Positions 29,551 through 41,796 are shown, counted from the first letter of the stretch. The stretch: DNA of 64,000 bases from Spodoptera frugiperda (GCF_023101765.2 NC_064233.1:5789501-5853500); one strand, 5' to 3'. A program made the numbers and translations. The notes: generated by a model from the letters alone, not told the origin.

Positions 29551-30054
29551 AATGTTTCATATTTGCTGAATAGCCACAAATATTATCTACTGAATGAAGA
29601 ATGAAAATTAAACGTATAATCTATGCGTACCTAAACCTATTCTTCCTTTCCTGAATTTAGTTTAAATCATCGCATAATTTTAACAAGACGTTCGACCCAC
29701 AAGAATCTCAACCCTTTAGAAAAATAAACAGAACTATGAAACTCAGCCCACTCTCCCTCTTAGCTACCACATGACCTCCCTTTATAGAGACAGTGAAGGC
29801 AAACTAAAGATAAAAAAAAATGCTCTTATACGCAACTGAATTGCGTAAAAGCGTTACAAGACTCGTTGAATGTGTAAAAGCAAGCGTTTTGTGTGAATAT
29901 ATTTACTTTTTTTCATTCATTTTTTTTTTTGATATACATACGGTATGTTTTTCTTTCGAGTTTTTACGCGGTGAGTTGGTTGTGCGTCGTGCGTGCGTTT
30001 GGTTTGTGAAAGTTGGGTTATGTTGAAAAAATTGATATTTTTGGTATATTTAAT
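29551..30054. other. Unassigned spacer
   Basis: AT-rich with T runs. A 68-codon plus-strand frame (29820-30026) has no family support. Confidence 0.35.
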
Positions 30055-30178
30055 TTAAATTCCTAACCCCCAAAAGGCCGGCAACGCATTTGTAAACGCT
30101 TCTGGTGTTTCGGGTGGCCATAGGCGGCGGCGATTTCTTACCATCAGGTGATCCGTCTGCTCGTTTACTGGCTATTAA
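30055..30178 (+). repeat. SINE-B 3' fragment
   Basis: It runs from aattcctaacccccaaaagg to tccgtctgctcgtttac. Confidence 0.7.
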
Positions 30179-31197
30179 CGAAGAAAAAGGCTCCAATGCC
30201 AAAACATTAGGTGAGTATAACAAACAGAATACGAAATTAAGTCTTCGATACCCTCAATCACACAACGCACGCATTTTTTACCCGATAGAAGGCAAGTTAT
30301 GTTTTTCACCCTAGTTTACTGTGAGGACGTTAATACTCCGGTCGAGCCGGTGAAATTCGTGCATGCGTTTTACACACATTTATCTGTAATCGATTGAAAA
30401 TCATCATGCTCTAAACCATTAAAATTACTCTTAAAAGTCATTATGTTTCGAAGTCATTATGTAAACCATATTGGCCAACTAGGTATTATTTAGCCCCCTA
30501 TGTTAAAAAATGCTTTCCATCGGTCAAGATTCAAACAAAACAAATACAAACAATATCATAACATTAAAAAACATAATCCAATATTGAAATTCACCATCAA
30601 ATGCAAAAATAGTTTTTTTTTTTATATTGAACGCGACCGAACACAACCCCCATTTAATTTTTAGTCCATAGACAATGGACAATTTATTTTTTTCTATAGA
30701 ACGCACTGGCCACTAGTTGGGTCACATTTAATAGCAGGGCATAGACTAAATAAGGAAATTCGTTTCAAAATTTTTAATTAGAATTGAATTTTAATAGCAA
30801 ACAAAACATAATTATGGCTTTTGAGAATTTAAGAATTAAAAGTTCTGTAGTTTACATTTATTTTTTTTATTAGACCAATACCCTTAGTATGAGTTTGATT
30901 TACATTTAAAGTAATCAAAACGAGAGCGCGTTTAGGCGCACTGATTGGCAGGCTCGAAAAGCCAACCAATCAGAGCGCCGAATGCGCTCTGAGTCCGTAG
31001 TAAGGATACTGAAAAATGTAAGTGAAATTTTTACGGTAACTTTTTTTTAATTGCCTTGTTTTGTTTTAAGACAATAATGAATATAAATAAAAGACTAAAA
31101 AGACATCGCAGGGTACACAATTAGGGATACATTTTTCGCAACACATTAATTCTTGAAAATTTTTATTATGTCAGGCACAAATTCAAGCTGAGAAAAT
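30179..31197. other. Unassigned spacer
   Basis: About 1 kb without the defined repeats. A GC-rich hairpin lies near 30940-30985 (ggcgcactgattggc facing gccaaccaatcagagcgcc). No exon with both splice sites was recognised. Confidence 0.4.
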
Positions 31198-31370
31198 GAG
31201 CTACCGGCTGCCAGACGGAGCAACTCTTTTTGTGATCCACAAATTGCTATTGAACATACAGAGTCGTGTACATACTCGGGTCTGTATGTACAATTTTACA
31301 TACAGATTTGAAATTGTTTATTTGTAAACGCACCAATGACACTGGAGAAAATCTTAGAACAGGGTTGCCC
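31198..31370 (+). mobile_element. SINE-C, diverged
   Basis: It contains cggagcaactctttttgtga and the ggagaaaatc end; the middle carries an extra inverted stretch (tgtacatactcgggtctgtatgtac). Confidence 0.55.
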
Positions 31371-31747
31371 TATATAAAAAAAGGAACGTTAAAACATAAA
31401 TTTTATCTACACCACCATCTCGTGTTTAACAATAATGTAGGCACAAAAGTACGAGAACACGATAACTATACCTACCACAATGTCGTATCTACACATTTTT
31501 ACTCTCTACCACTTGAGGCCGGACTCCAAACAATCGGGCAATATAGACTTATTATTAATTGAACCTCCGAGGGAGGGTTGTGTGCTGTAGTGGTCCAGCT
31601 GCGGGGCTAGACCAGGGGTCAGAAATATGAGGGTTGATAGAGGAATAAATGGTACATTGTACTAAAAATTGTACGTTTTTTTGTAGGGACATATGATTTT
31701 TTTGTATAAAACGTTTAGCGGTTTTTTTAGAAATTTCACTGATAATA
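31371..31747. other. Unassigned spacer
   Basis: No recognised features. Confidence 0.4.
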
Positions 31748-31901
31748 TCACACTAATATTATAAATGTGTAAGTTTGTTTTTTCAATCTTTGTCTTTCAA
31801 TCACGCTGAAACTACTGAACGGATTTTGATGAAATTTGGTATACTGACAAGGTATGAATTTATCCCACGGGAACGTAGGCGAAACTATTGGCAGAAGCTA
31901 G
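31748..31901 (+). mobile_element. HEL-2 Helitron-like element, complete
   Basis: It begins TCACACTAATATTATAAATG and ends TTGGCAGAAGCTAG, between host A and T, with no target duplication. At 154 bp it is non-autonomous. Confidence 0.75.
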
Positions 31902-32449
31902 TGATCACATTATTTTGAAGTGAGATTTATAAAGTTATTGGTAAAAATAGAGATTACATTTTAAGTTAAAAGGTATGAGTCTAGGTATACCTTCAAAGAA
32001 TAAAATGTATAAAAAAACAATCAACCCTTGTCAATTTCATTAAAAAATCATTTTAAAAATCATAGAATTTAAAAAAATACTAAAATTATACTAATTCCAT
32101 GACCGTTAGCCTGGCAACATTATCATGACCCTTCCTATTTTGAATACCAAGTGCTTCTTAAACTCTATGGTCATTATTTTCTAAGTATGATTTCTAATCT
32201 ATGGCTAGTACCCGTATAGGACCTATAAGCTACCTAATAAATAAGTAATACAATGGACATACTCCACCTATTCTTGCTAACATCAAACGTAGTGCTTAAA
32301 GGGTTTTGGTAAAATAAATATTATTAAGTCTTTGACTGGCAATAGAAAACTGTTGAAGGCAAATCCTCCGCTAACGGTCACCGGTGACCACCACGGCGTT
32401 CAGTGTGTTAAACCAACCGATCTGGATGTCATTGGCCTATGTTTGGTAG
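31902..32449. other. Unassigned spacer
   Basis: AT-rich; no exon or RNA gene recognised. Confidence 0.4.
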
Positions 32450-32735
32450 CTTTTTTTGTGGTATAAGTCGGCAAACGACCTGACGGATCACCTGATGATA
32501 AGCAATCGCCGCCGCCCATGGATACTTGAAACACCAGAGGCGTTGCACGCACGTTGCCGCTCGTGAACACATGAAACACTAGAGGTATTACATGTGCGTT
32601 GTCGGCTTTTTGGGGGTTAGGAATTTAAGGGTTGTTGGGGAATCGGGGATTGGGAAAATTGGGCCTCTGGTAACCTCACTCACATAATGAAACACACACA
32701 ATACAAGCTTTTTTATTTAACGTCTGTTTTCTATG
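32450..32735 (-). repeat. SINE-B, with duplicated 3' module
   Basis: The gaaacaccagaggcgttgca and gaaacactagaggtattaca modules are tandem near 32525-32600. The 5' end is lost where a LINE-L fragment starts. Confidence 0.65.
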
Positions 32736-32736
32736 A

Positions 32737-32836
32737 GAATGGGGTGGTTTTTAGTCAGTAAGTGTCTGACACTCCCTCTTCTCACCTCGTCCAAGGCGGG
32801 AGAAGTCATCGGATGATTTCCCCCCTTAAAAAAAAA
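32737..32836 (+). mobile_element. LINE-L 3' fragment
   Basis: It runs from atggggtggtttttagtcag to gatttccccccttaaaaaa. Confidence 0.7.
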
Positions 32837-33267
32837 CAATCCTTTGTATAATATTTAAGTTGAATTTTTTTTTTGTTCACAAATACGAAAGTATAATTCG
32901 ATTAATAATTTGTCCAATATCGGTGTCAATAGCATACAGTAAATGTTTTTTTTCGTAGAATTGGTCCGATATATACATTTTCTTCAATGTTTTCACGACT
33001 TAAAGTAGCAACAAAGTTTATTTTAATTTCAAACCTACCAACCTTACATCTTACAAGACCTGTAGCTAGACTAAAGGTTCAAAAGTAAAACATAGAATTG
33101 TAATACAATGTATTTTCACGGGGAGGTCAGCCATTTTGTAAACGTCACTTGTACAGAGCAGTAATTAATTTGTGGGAACCTACCAAAGTGGAAGCGATGA
33201 AAAGTTTGGTCCAAGATATAGGCTGAAAGCGATTTGTGTATCGTAGTCATAGAGTACGTGAAGCATA
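32837..33267. other. Unassigned spacer
   Basis: No recognised features. Confidence 0.4.
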
Positions 33268-33446
33268 GACGTAGTCCGGAGAAGCGAACCGCCTCAAAGC
33301 GCCATCAGACTACCACAAATGGGGCCCAGTAGGAATGATACCTGGTCGGGAGCTGCAGACTGCCTAGCTGGTTTACCGGGGCTCCGGCTCGAAAAGCAGG
33401 AGTAGGAACAGGGTGGTTTTTAGTCAGTAAGAGTTTGTCACTGGCT
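33268..33446 (+). mobile_element. LINE-L 3' fragment, truncated at both ends
   Basis: It extends 5' to cctcaaagcgccatcagac (UTR) and stops at tgtcactgg without poly(A). Confidence 0.65.
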
Positions 33447-33467
33447 GTCGTCTCTGTTTCCCTATAA

Positions 33468-33606
33468 CAAAGTCCCATGTAATAGGGGGTGAGCCTATAC
33501 TACTGAGAAATTATCGAAACACCGAAATTTGCCCGACCTGGGAATCTAACCAAAAACCCCTGGCCCAGTAGTCACACTTGCGACCACTCGACTAACGAGT
33601 CAATAC
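33468..33606 (-). mobile_element. SINE-A 5' fragment
   Basis: It runs from agtcccatgtaatagggggt to cgactaacgagtcaata with an internal deletion. Confidence 0.65.
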
Positions 33607-33621
33607 CTTTTTTAATGCTCA

Positions 33622-33685
33622 ATTGGAACCCGAAACACCTTGTCCGGCACTCGCACTTGCGACCACTCGACCAACGAGGCAGTCA
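33622..33685 (-). mobile_element. SINE-A head fragment
   Basis: Only the tRNA-like head remains (cgaccaacgaggcagtc). Confidence 0.55.
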
Positions 33686-34018
33686 TCAAATGTTTTTAGT
33701 GCAACGCTCAATATTTTATTCGGGGACACAAGAAAATACTTCAAATCGCTACCTCCTATAACTTGTACTTTACAAAAATCGCGAATTAAGTGTCGATATA
33801 TTAACCGTCGATATGGTCGACCTAAATGGCGCGTAAAAAAAATTCGCGCTTTTTTTTTCAATATGCCATCGAGGCAACGAAATACCGCATAGTGCCAACT
33901 TTGAAAATGGAACTCCATTAATTAAATGTTCGGAGTTAAATCTGGTAAAAAAGGAGGTTTTATTCGATGGACTTTTTAGGTAGGTACAGGTTCCTTTTTT
34001 AGACTGTCTGGTTTGGGT
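33686..34018. other. Unassigned spacer
   Basis: Overlapping frames on both strands (about 90-100 codons) have no domain or splice support. Confidence 0.35.
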
Positions 34019-34019
34019 C

Positions 34020-34197
34020 TTTTTTTAAGGGGGGAAAATCATCTAATGACTTCTCGCGCCTTGGGCGAGGCGAGAGGGAGTGTCAGACTCTTACTGACTA
34101 AAAACCACCCTGTTCTTACTCCTGCTTTTCGAGCCGGAGTCCCGGTAAACCGGCTAGATAGTCCGCAGCTCCGGATCAGGCATCAGCCCTAGTGAGC
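34020..34197 (-). mobile_element. LINE-L 3' fragment
   Basis: It runs from a poly(T) start and ccttgggcgaggcgagagg to ggatcaggcatcagcccta. Confidence 0.75.
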
Positions 34198-34234
34198 GAT
34201 GTGCTATGTTGCTATGATACGCAGATGTAATTTT

Positions 34235-34432
34235 CTTTTCTTCTCCTCTAATAACATCTTCTGATTTGTTTCGTTGCGGGATCCAAGACAGTCATTCATT
34301 TCCCTGGGACGCGCCGGACTTCAGTGTTCCGGTGTTTTCATGTTTGTATCTACTGTAGATCCTGGCTTACAGGAGTTGCAGCGGTATGGGAGGTTGTGGC
34401 GGGCTTGTCCCAATAAAAAAAAAAAAAAATGT
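34235..34432 (+). mobile_element. Second LINE 3'-UTR family, poly(A)-ended
   Basis: It runs from ttcttctcctctaataacat through gcgccggacttcagtgttcc to gggcttgtcccaat plus a 15-base A run. A second copy is at 46307-46498. The poly(A) ends imply LINE-mediated copying; the parent element is not seen. Confidence 0.65.
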
Positions 34433-34937
34433 AGTAGCTAAACTATGTAAACGTTTCCACTGATATTAAGCTATGTAGCTGTGCAAGGAAGATGTAGCTC
34501 GAGTATGCGATGTATCGATATACATATACCACGCATCTTTTTCACAACTTACAAACAATACAATAATGACTTCACATTAAACTTAAAACACAATCGGATT
34601 TTTTTTAATTTCGATTGTGTTTTGAGTTTATAATATTCACACCTTTTACACAGCGACATCAAAAAAGAATATTTAGTCGACTGATTTCGAATAACTTTAG
34701 ACTATTATACGAGCCTCACAATATCATAAACGGGACAAAGGAGTTATTAATAGTACGTCATAGACAATAGACTTAGTCTATGGTTCAACGCCTCTATAAA
34801 TAGGGGCTGTATAATAGAGTCTATGGTTTTAGTTTAAAATGGCGTGTTTAATAAAAATTCGTGTTAAGTAAATGTCACGCTTATTATTTTATCATGCGGG
34901 GTTTGTGTTATTTGCTTTGTATTTTCTTTTAAGAGCT
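34433..34937. other. MITE relic and spacer
   Basis: The first ~110 bp is related to the relic at 24238. A hairpin (aaacacaatcgga facing tcgattgtgttt) is near 34585-34625. No gene. Confidence 0.35.
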
Positions 34938-35034
34938 TTTTTTAAGGGGGTAAATCATTCAGTGACTTCTCCCGCCTTGGGCGAGGCGAGAGGGAATGTC
35001 AGACTCTTACTGACTAAAAACCACACCGTTCCTT
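34938..35034 (-). mobile_element. LINE-L 3' fragment
   Basis: It runs from tttttttaagggggtaaatc to taaaaaccacaccgttcc. Confidence 0.7.
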
Positions 35035-35580
35035 CGTAACACATTTGAGAAATATCGAAAAATCTGAAAAATTTTGTGTCCGACATGGTAATCGAACATG
35101 ACACTACTTGCTCAGCAGTCGTAAACCCTAATAAGTAAAGAAAATCACAATTGTAAAATACATAAAAAAATAATTAATAAGAAACTCAATCTCAATTATC
35201 TAACTGTCAAAATTTATTTACCGCCATTTTTAACGTCAACGTCAAAATGAACGAATTGCGTTGAGAAACCGAACGAGGTTTTCATTAAACATGATATTTT
35301 TTTCTAATGCCCTCGAAATGCGTCGCGAAGATCCTATCTTCGCGTTTCATGAGTCTCTTCGTGGACATTAAAAAAAATATAAAGAGTTCTCAAGGAAAAA
35401 AAGTTGAAGATTTTCCTTTTTGCATCGGAGTGTAGAATTAATATATTTTTGGGATTGGATGCGGTATGTTGGAATACTTCGTTGGTTGAGTGGACTGCTT
35501 AGTTAGGGCTCTCGTATCTTGGGTTTGATAGGAAAGTGTCGTTAAATGAAGTAATTTTAGGATTTTTTGTTTTCTATAGG
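35035..35580. other. Unassigned spacer
   Basis: A short stretch near 35050-35130 looks like a degraded SINE head. No gene is recognised. Confidence 0.35.
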
Positions 35581-35680
35581 GCTTGAAGCAGGAGTAGGAA
35601 CGGAATGGTTTTTAGTCAGTAAGAGCCTGACACTTCTTTTCGCCTCACCCAAGGCGGGAAGAGCCATTCGATGATTTTTG
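35581..35680 (+). mobile_element. LINE-L 3' fragment
   Basis: It runs from gcttgaagcaggagtaggaa to cattcgatgatttt. Confidence 0.65.
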
Positions 35681-35950
35681 TTTTTTTTCGTCCACGCAAA
35701 ATAAAATTACTCTTGCAGGACCAAGATCCGACCTGCCAAAACCGACATTATATTTTAAACTTTGGTGCTATTGTGGGCATCCATGGGCAGCGCTGATTGA
35801 CTAGGTACTTATCACCAGGTGATTCATCAGGATTACCTGGTGATTTCACCTCAATTCACCTCTACCCCAAAAAATCTTCTAAACCTCTTTTCTACAAGAC
35901 AACCACGGTAATTCATGTTTATTTGCAAAACAAACATACTATAAAAATGC

Positions 35951-36071
35951 TTATTACGCTATCGGCTTACTCACGTAACTATCTAACACGGCGATTGAAA
36001 ATGAGCATTTAGCATGGCTTGAAACTAGTCGAGTTCCTCATCAAACATTTACGTGAGTAAGCCAACAACAT
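35951..36071. mobile_element. MITE-G copy, host of the 600-bp foldback
   Basis: The arms atcggcttactcacgtaac and gtgagtaagccaacaacat remain, with a shortened core. Confidence 0.65.
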
Positions 36072-36671
36072 AATTCCACAAAAACATTTCATGTTAAATG
36101 TTGCCAAGACGAGACCATATAGCTCGCACTGTCAAAAAGTAATCAGATCCCGTGTAGAGTCAAGTTTCTAACCCTACATGCCCAGACCTAAATCGATAAG
36201 CCCTAATTTCACACTCAAGTTACGGGGAAATTCTACAGCCATAGCTCGTACTGCGTAGTTCGTAGCGCGTAGCAGAGTTTTTACGCTATAATCTCGTAGG
36301 CGTGCAAACCTTGGACGTAACTGGCGAGTCGGCCGCACGAACTTTTTGCTATTCGTCATATGGGCTTGAGCTTAAAAATCTATTCAATCTTCTAAACTCT
36401 TTCCGTGCGGCCAACTCGCCAGTTACGTCCAAGGTTTGCACGCCTACGAGATTATAGCGTAAAAACTCTGCTACGCGCTACGAACTACGCAGTACGAGCT
36501 ATGGCTGTAGAATTTCCCCGTAACTTGAGTGTGAAATTAGGGCTTATCGATTTAGGTCTGGGCATGTAGGGTTAGAAACTTGACTCTACACGGGATCTGA
36601 TTACTTTTTGACAGTGCGAGCTATATGGTCTCGTCTTGGCAACATTTAACATGAAATGTTTTTGTGGAATT
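36072..36671. mobile_element. 600-bp near-perfect foldback element
   Basis: Two 268-bp arms (36072-36339 and 36404-36671) are inverted copies with very few differences (one seen, c/t near the inner end), around a 64-bp loop. The outer ends read aattccacaaaaacatttc and its complement. High arm identity implies either recent formation or gene conversion between arms. The frame at 36174-36359 is a by-product of the palindrome. The superfamily is unclear because no target duplication could be fixed. Confidence 0.85.
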
Positions 36672-37030
36672 TCATTTCTTTTTGTAGGTTTACCTACCTA
36701 CTGGACAAGTGTCAATGAAATGAGCGGTATAGGTACCTGTAGATAAGCCTATTAAACCTAGTTCTAAAATACCTACACAAAATTATTTTTAACACTAGAT
36801 TAACAACTATCAATATCGTAATTTTCTACCTACTATACAATATTCAAACCGTACGTAATCCTAAACTACTTAAGTTAAACCTATTAACAATGAAAATTAA
36901 ACAATGACCTACGTATCAAATTATTCTCACTAAGTCGTACCTACATAAACAACTATAAACATATTATACCTACTAACCTATACTACTTAATTGCAAATAC
37001 CTACTTATTCAATCTTTGAATTTCTTAATT
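36672..37030. other. AT-rich spacer with cctac-rich composition
   Basis: Many short tacctact motifs; no gene. Confidence 0.4.
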
Positions 37031-37040
37031 AAATTTGTGA

Positions 37041-37225
37041 GAAAATTGCAAACGTAATGCTAATACTTTTTATCAATGAAAATTAAAACACTAGTACCTA
37101 ACTAAACCTTCACCTACTAAACTACTAAATTTATAAGAAAATTGCAAACGTAATCCTAATACTTTTTATCAATGAAAATTAAAACACTAGTATCTAAACC
37201 TTTACCTACTAAACTACTAACAATT
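37041..37225. repeat. Tandem duplication, 96-bp period
   Basis: The gaaaattgcaaacgtaatg unit recurs at 37137 with few changes, each followed by a cacctactaaactactaa phrase. Confidence 0.75.
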
Positions 37226-37295
37226 AAATATTAGGCAAATGGTTTTTTTCTCCGCGATAGCAAACTTTTAAATCACCGAAATATTCCGAAAATTT

Positions 37296-37490
37296 TTAAT
37301 TCAACGAGACAACCGTCAACGACGTCTGCCCTCGCGCGTCTGCCCGCGTTCGGGTGCCGCGCTCGCTGACGGGCCGATTATTTTTAGCTACTGCGCGGGG
37401 ACGAGGGGGCAGGCGGCGGGCGTTGGCGCATACTATACTTACGATGCTTATGTTCAAAAGTATAGGTTGATTAATAAACACTTACCGAAG
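37296..37490. other. GC-rich CpG island-like stretch
   Basis: About 120 bp (37310-37430) is GC- and CpG-rich in an AT-rich region. It could be a promoter or a fragment of a GC-rich repeat. No start codon, TATA box or exon can be attached to it. Confidence 0.4.
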
Positions 37491-37579
37491 TGAAGTGTAG
37501 TAATATTATTCATATCTAAGTACTTATGGGTAGGATAATGTTTTGATTTGATGAAAAGTTTGTGTTCTATGTACTTGTG

Positions 37580-38110
37580 TATAATTTTCAGATCTCAAGC
37601 AGGAAATAGGGAATTAAGTTTCCCTATTTCAGATTTTTACCCTCCGCGGCCGCATTCAGACCTCTAGCGTCAAAAGTTGCGGAAGTCTCGAACAAACTTT
37701 CACCCCTAGTTTAAGGGGTTGGGGGTAAAAGTTCCAAGTTTTAGGATTTTTTTGTTGTTTGGGTACTAATACTAGCTTACATACCAAATTTCAGTTTTCT
37801 AGGACTTCAGGAAGTACCTTAAGAATTTTGTTGATCATCAGTGAGTGAGTGAGTGACGAAATCGGGGTATTTTAGATATCAATAAAATCTAAAGTATAAG
37901 AGCTATGCAATTGAAACTTTAGAGGTTTATTAAGTCTACCACTGACATTATATCCTGAAAATTTTGTTTATCTGGTATAACCCAAACTCAAGTTATGAAG
38001 GTTCAAAAATACGACGAAGCGCTTCGAGAAAAGGTAGGTAGTGCCCTTGCGCTTGCGCTTCGCTTGGCTCGTCTTGGCGGGGGCACTACCGTGCCCCCAG
38101 ATAATTAATT
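37580..38110. repeat. Probable dispersed repeat with stem-loop 3' end
   Basis: The phrases cagtgagtgagtgagtgacg and gggggcactaccgtgccccc at the end look like a dispersed moth repeat I have seen before; only one copy lies in this window, so that is inference. The end is followed by a MITE-G-like terminus (tagtgatgtctcacgaaag). Confidence 0.4.
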
Positions 38111-38789
38111 TAGTGATGTCTCACGAAAGTTATAATACTTGTAAAAAGGACTATATCGCATAACCTAAAATAATACCGCATCCAAACAAATCTATCTTCA
38201 AACATCGTTTCTCGAAAACTTTGAAGCACCGTAAATAATGTAGGTATTATTGCATATTCCTCGAAAATAAAGTCACCCAGAGTCCGCCATCATGGATCTC
38301 TCAATGAGGCAATACAGCTGAAGTGTTGCCCACTTACAAAAATGTTGCCAAGTTAAATTAATACTTCACGCTACCCACACTCGAAAAACGGACTGGTCAT
38401 TTTGTATTACGAAAAAAAAAATCGACGAAAATACATTTTTTTTATTTTATATTATCGAGAGTCTTCTGGAGTGCGAAAATAGCTCTTAATATGTTTGTAA
38501 TAGGGTGTTTTATTGAAAAACAGGGTAGGTAGGCAACCTATTTTTGAGTGATTTGCTTGAAGTTCATTGAACTAGAATGAGAGTCCTTATTTTTTTCTTT
38601 TAAATCAAGATATTACATTATTATTCGTGGAAATGGTGTACAGAAGTATTTTACTACATTGCCTTTTTATATTTGGTTCATATATTTCATACTAGCTGTT
38701 GCCCGTGACTTCGTTTGCATAGAATAATGACTTTCAGATTTTCTTGACAGAAATTTGAGGTTATAACTTTTTTCTAAAATATATTTTTC
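38111..38789. other. Unassigned spacer
   Basis: No supported exon or repeat. Confidence 0.4.
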
Positions 38790-38966
38790 GAAGGGCTAGG
38801 CAGAGACGTTATGGCATGTAATGCCATTGTACAATGTACACCCACATTTCGCATTTTATGTTACAAGTCCCATGTAATAGGTGGTGAATATGCCGGGCAC
38901 ATTTCCAGACTCCGTGCTACCACTGAGAAAGTTTCGAAAAACCTAAAGAAACCCAGCAATACTTTA
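38790..38966 (-). mobile_element. SINE-A fragment
   Basis: The body from ggctaggcagagacgttat to acccagcaatacttta; the head is lost. Confidence 0.65.
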
Positions 38967-39246
38967 GTTTTGGGGTATAAGTATGTATATTGTATTTATG
39001 CATTTGCATGTAATAAAACGTAATTATTTCAAAATACAAACAGACACTCCCAATTTTATTTATTAGTCTAGAATCCTCGACACACGTTCTTCGTTTGACC
39101 TATTTAGGTACACGTGTCGAATAATTCGCGAACGGCACATAAGTAGCGGAATAGTGAATAAGTACTATGTATTCAGATGATCGAGCTCAATGGTGTTAAA
39201 GGACTTTTTTCATGTTGACGACGACCTTGCGAGTTATCAGGGTTTC

Positions 39247-39345
39247 AACTTGAAGCGGGAGTAGGAACGGGGTGGTTTTTAGTCAGTAAGTCTGATACTC
39301 CCTCTCGCCTTACCCATAGCGAGAGAAGTCGTTTGATTTTTTTAA
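39247..39345 (+). mobile_element. LINE-L 3' fragment
   Basis: It runs from gcgggagtaggaacggggtg to agtcgtttgatttttt, abutting SINE-B. Confidence 0.65.
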
Positions 39346-39634
39346 GTTATAAGCTATTAAATGAGCAGCCGGATCACCTGGTGGTAAGCAATCGCCGCTG
39401 CTTATGGACACCTGAAACACCAGAGGCGTTACAAGTGCATTGCTTTCCTTTTCGGGGTTAAGAATTTAAGGGTTGTTGGGGAACCGGGTTTAGGAAGGGT
39501 AATTAGGCCTCCGGTAACCTCATTCACACAACAAAACACAACGCAAACGTTGTTTTACGTCGGTTTTCTGTGAGGCCGTGGTATCACTCCGGTCCGGTCC
39601 ATTCGTGCCGAAGCATGGCTCTCCCACACTTACG
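39346..39634 (-). repeat. SINE-B, full length
   Basis: Well preserved, from ttaagttataagctattaaa to gaagcatggctctcccacac. Confidence 0.75.
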
Positions 39635-40097
39635 CGGTAGGTACTTACGTCACCTTGCGTCTCAAAGTACCATAGCCATAAGTGGATATCACACAATCTC
39701 CAAGGAGGTGAGGTATCTCCACTCTTTCTTCAATTTAAATTGATTTCGCACCACTGTTCACTGTGTTATTATAAAATATTAACTTAATAAGGGCAAGGCC
39801 TCATTCCACAAAAACATTTATTTTCCTGAACCATTTTCCTTCAGACTTAAGTAAGTAAATAAAATGTTACTTGGAAAAATAGGTTATTTCTATCTATCGT
39901 CTTATAGAAAAGGACAAGAAATATACAATTTTAATAATACATCGCTCTTATTCTCTGTATAGGTGAGCAGAAATTGTAGTTACAGTACATTATGTGAATA
40001 GAACTATTAATAAGTAGTATTTTTCAGGAACCTGAATCACCATTATCATCAGCATAGGCCTCTTTAAGATGCCCTTTTTGGAGAGAGGAAATCATCA
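39635..40097. other. Unassigned spacer
   Basis: No recognised features. Confidence 0.4.
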
Positions 40098-40396
<299 letters not shown>

Positions 40397-40655
40397 AATA
40401 GCTGATCGCCGCCTCTTTAGCGCCCACACTGAGGCTCTATATAGGGCTTTGGTCCGTACATTCCATACCAAACACCTACAATCCTGCCTACCCGTTAGTT
40501 GACTAGTCGCGATGGTAAACTAATGATGTAGTTAATGCAATGAGCCGGCAGTGCTTGTGATTGTTACCACTCTTATATAGTGCGTGTAGGATGGGTGACG
40601 TACCGAGCCTTATCTATAGTGGTGGTAGTTAGGCAGCAGAATTTGAAAGGACAAT

Positions 40656-40868
40656 TTTTTTTTTCTAGTGCCAACCAAGTGGATCAGCTGATGGTAAGCT
40701 ATTTTCAAATGCGTTGTTGGCCTTTTAAGATTTGCAGGATTTCGGTGAAGGGGAGGTTTGGAACTCACTTTCATAGCGAAACATAACGTAAGCGTTGTTT
40801 CACGCCGGTTATCTGTGCGGTCGCAATTTCACTCTGGTCCATTCGTGCCGAAGCATGAATCTCCTACG
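40656..40868 (-). repeat. SINE-B copy, diverged
   Basis: It starts at a T run and contains cacgccggttatctgtgc and cattcgtgccgaagcatg. Confidence 0.6.
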
Positions 40869-40919
40869 TAAAAGCATTGCGTAGCTTTCAACAATATAAT
40901 TTTAATTATATTATTATAA

Positions 40920-41097
40920 TGTCTGCAAGGTGGTTGGGCAACCGGCTACTGTGCAAAGAGAAGCAGGATTAATTCACGAACGGAGCAACTCTTTGAGTAA
41001 TCCACAAATTGTAGTTATGGGTCTGGGTGTCAGGTGTATGTGAAATTATCTTTAGAAACACCTCCACTAAACAGGAGAAAATCCTTGTATAGGAGCA
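40920..41097 (+). mobile_element. SINE-C, diverged
   Basis: It runs from aggtggttgggcaaccggct to ggagaaaatccttg. Confidence 0.6.
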
Positions 41098-41111
41098 TCC
41101 ATGACACGATA

Positions 41112-41282
41112 AAAGAGTAACGATGGACTTTCTTGCTCGTTCTTCTCCATTCGAAGCAACACTTTGGAACGAGCACCTAGCTTCACTGACAGACAGACTG
41201 ACGGACAATTCAATTTGACGTTTCAAAAGTGCCTAATTTAGGATTAATTGAAATAAATGCTTTGACTTTGACTTTGACTGAA
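41112..41282 (+). repeat. REP-F copy (second subfamily)
   Basis: Nearly the same sequence as 7900-8065, with a longer tttgactttgactttgac tail. Confidence 0.65.
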
Positions 41283-41440
41283 AAATCTTCCGATATATCG
41301 ACCAGACTATGAATACGTCGTGCTACGTGTATTTCTATATTACCGTGGTACAGCAGCTTGCTCTTTGACGAACCCACAGTTCGATAAAATGTAACACAGG
41401 GCTGTCACTCGCGTGTTAATTAGACGGGCCCTGATTTATT

Positions 41441-41519
41441 TATTTTTTAAGGGGGTAAATTACTGACTAAAAACTATCCAGCCCCGGTAAGCCGGTTAAG
41501 ATATCCGCAGCTCCAGATA
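41441..41519 (-). mobile_element. LINE-L fragment, internally deleted
   Basis: It runs from ttaagggggtaaat to atccgcagctcc with the middle missing. Confidence 0.55.
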
Positions 41520-41633
41520 CTGATTTAGTACAGTACATTTGTATCGTTTTTATTTGTAAATCTTGATTTTTCGCGTTTTTGTCTCTTGAATATTTAGCAA
41601 AATTTTCATTGACTGACTTTTTTTAAGGCCATC

Positions 41634-41796
41634 GTTTTTTTTAATGGGGGATAGTCATCCAATGACTTCTTTCGCCTTGTGTGAGGCGAGAGGGAGTGTC
41701 AGACACTTACTGACTAAAAACCACCACGTTCCTACTCCTGCTTTTCGAGCCGGAGCCCCGGTAAACCCGCTAGGTAGTCAGCAGCTCCGGATCCGG
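41634..41796 (-). mobile_element. LINE-L 3' fragment
   Basis: It runs from a T run and catccaatgacttctttcgcc to cagcagctccggatccgga. Confidence 0.75.

Noticed and set aside
36174..36359. 61-codon ORF in the foldback
   Set aside because: It lies wholly in one palindrome arm and has no homology signal.
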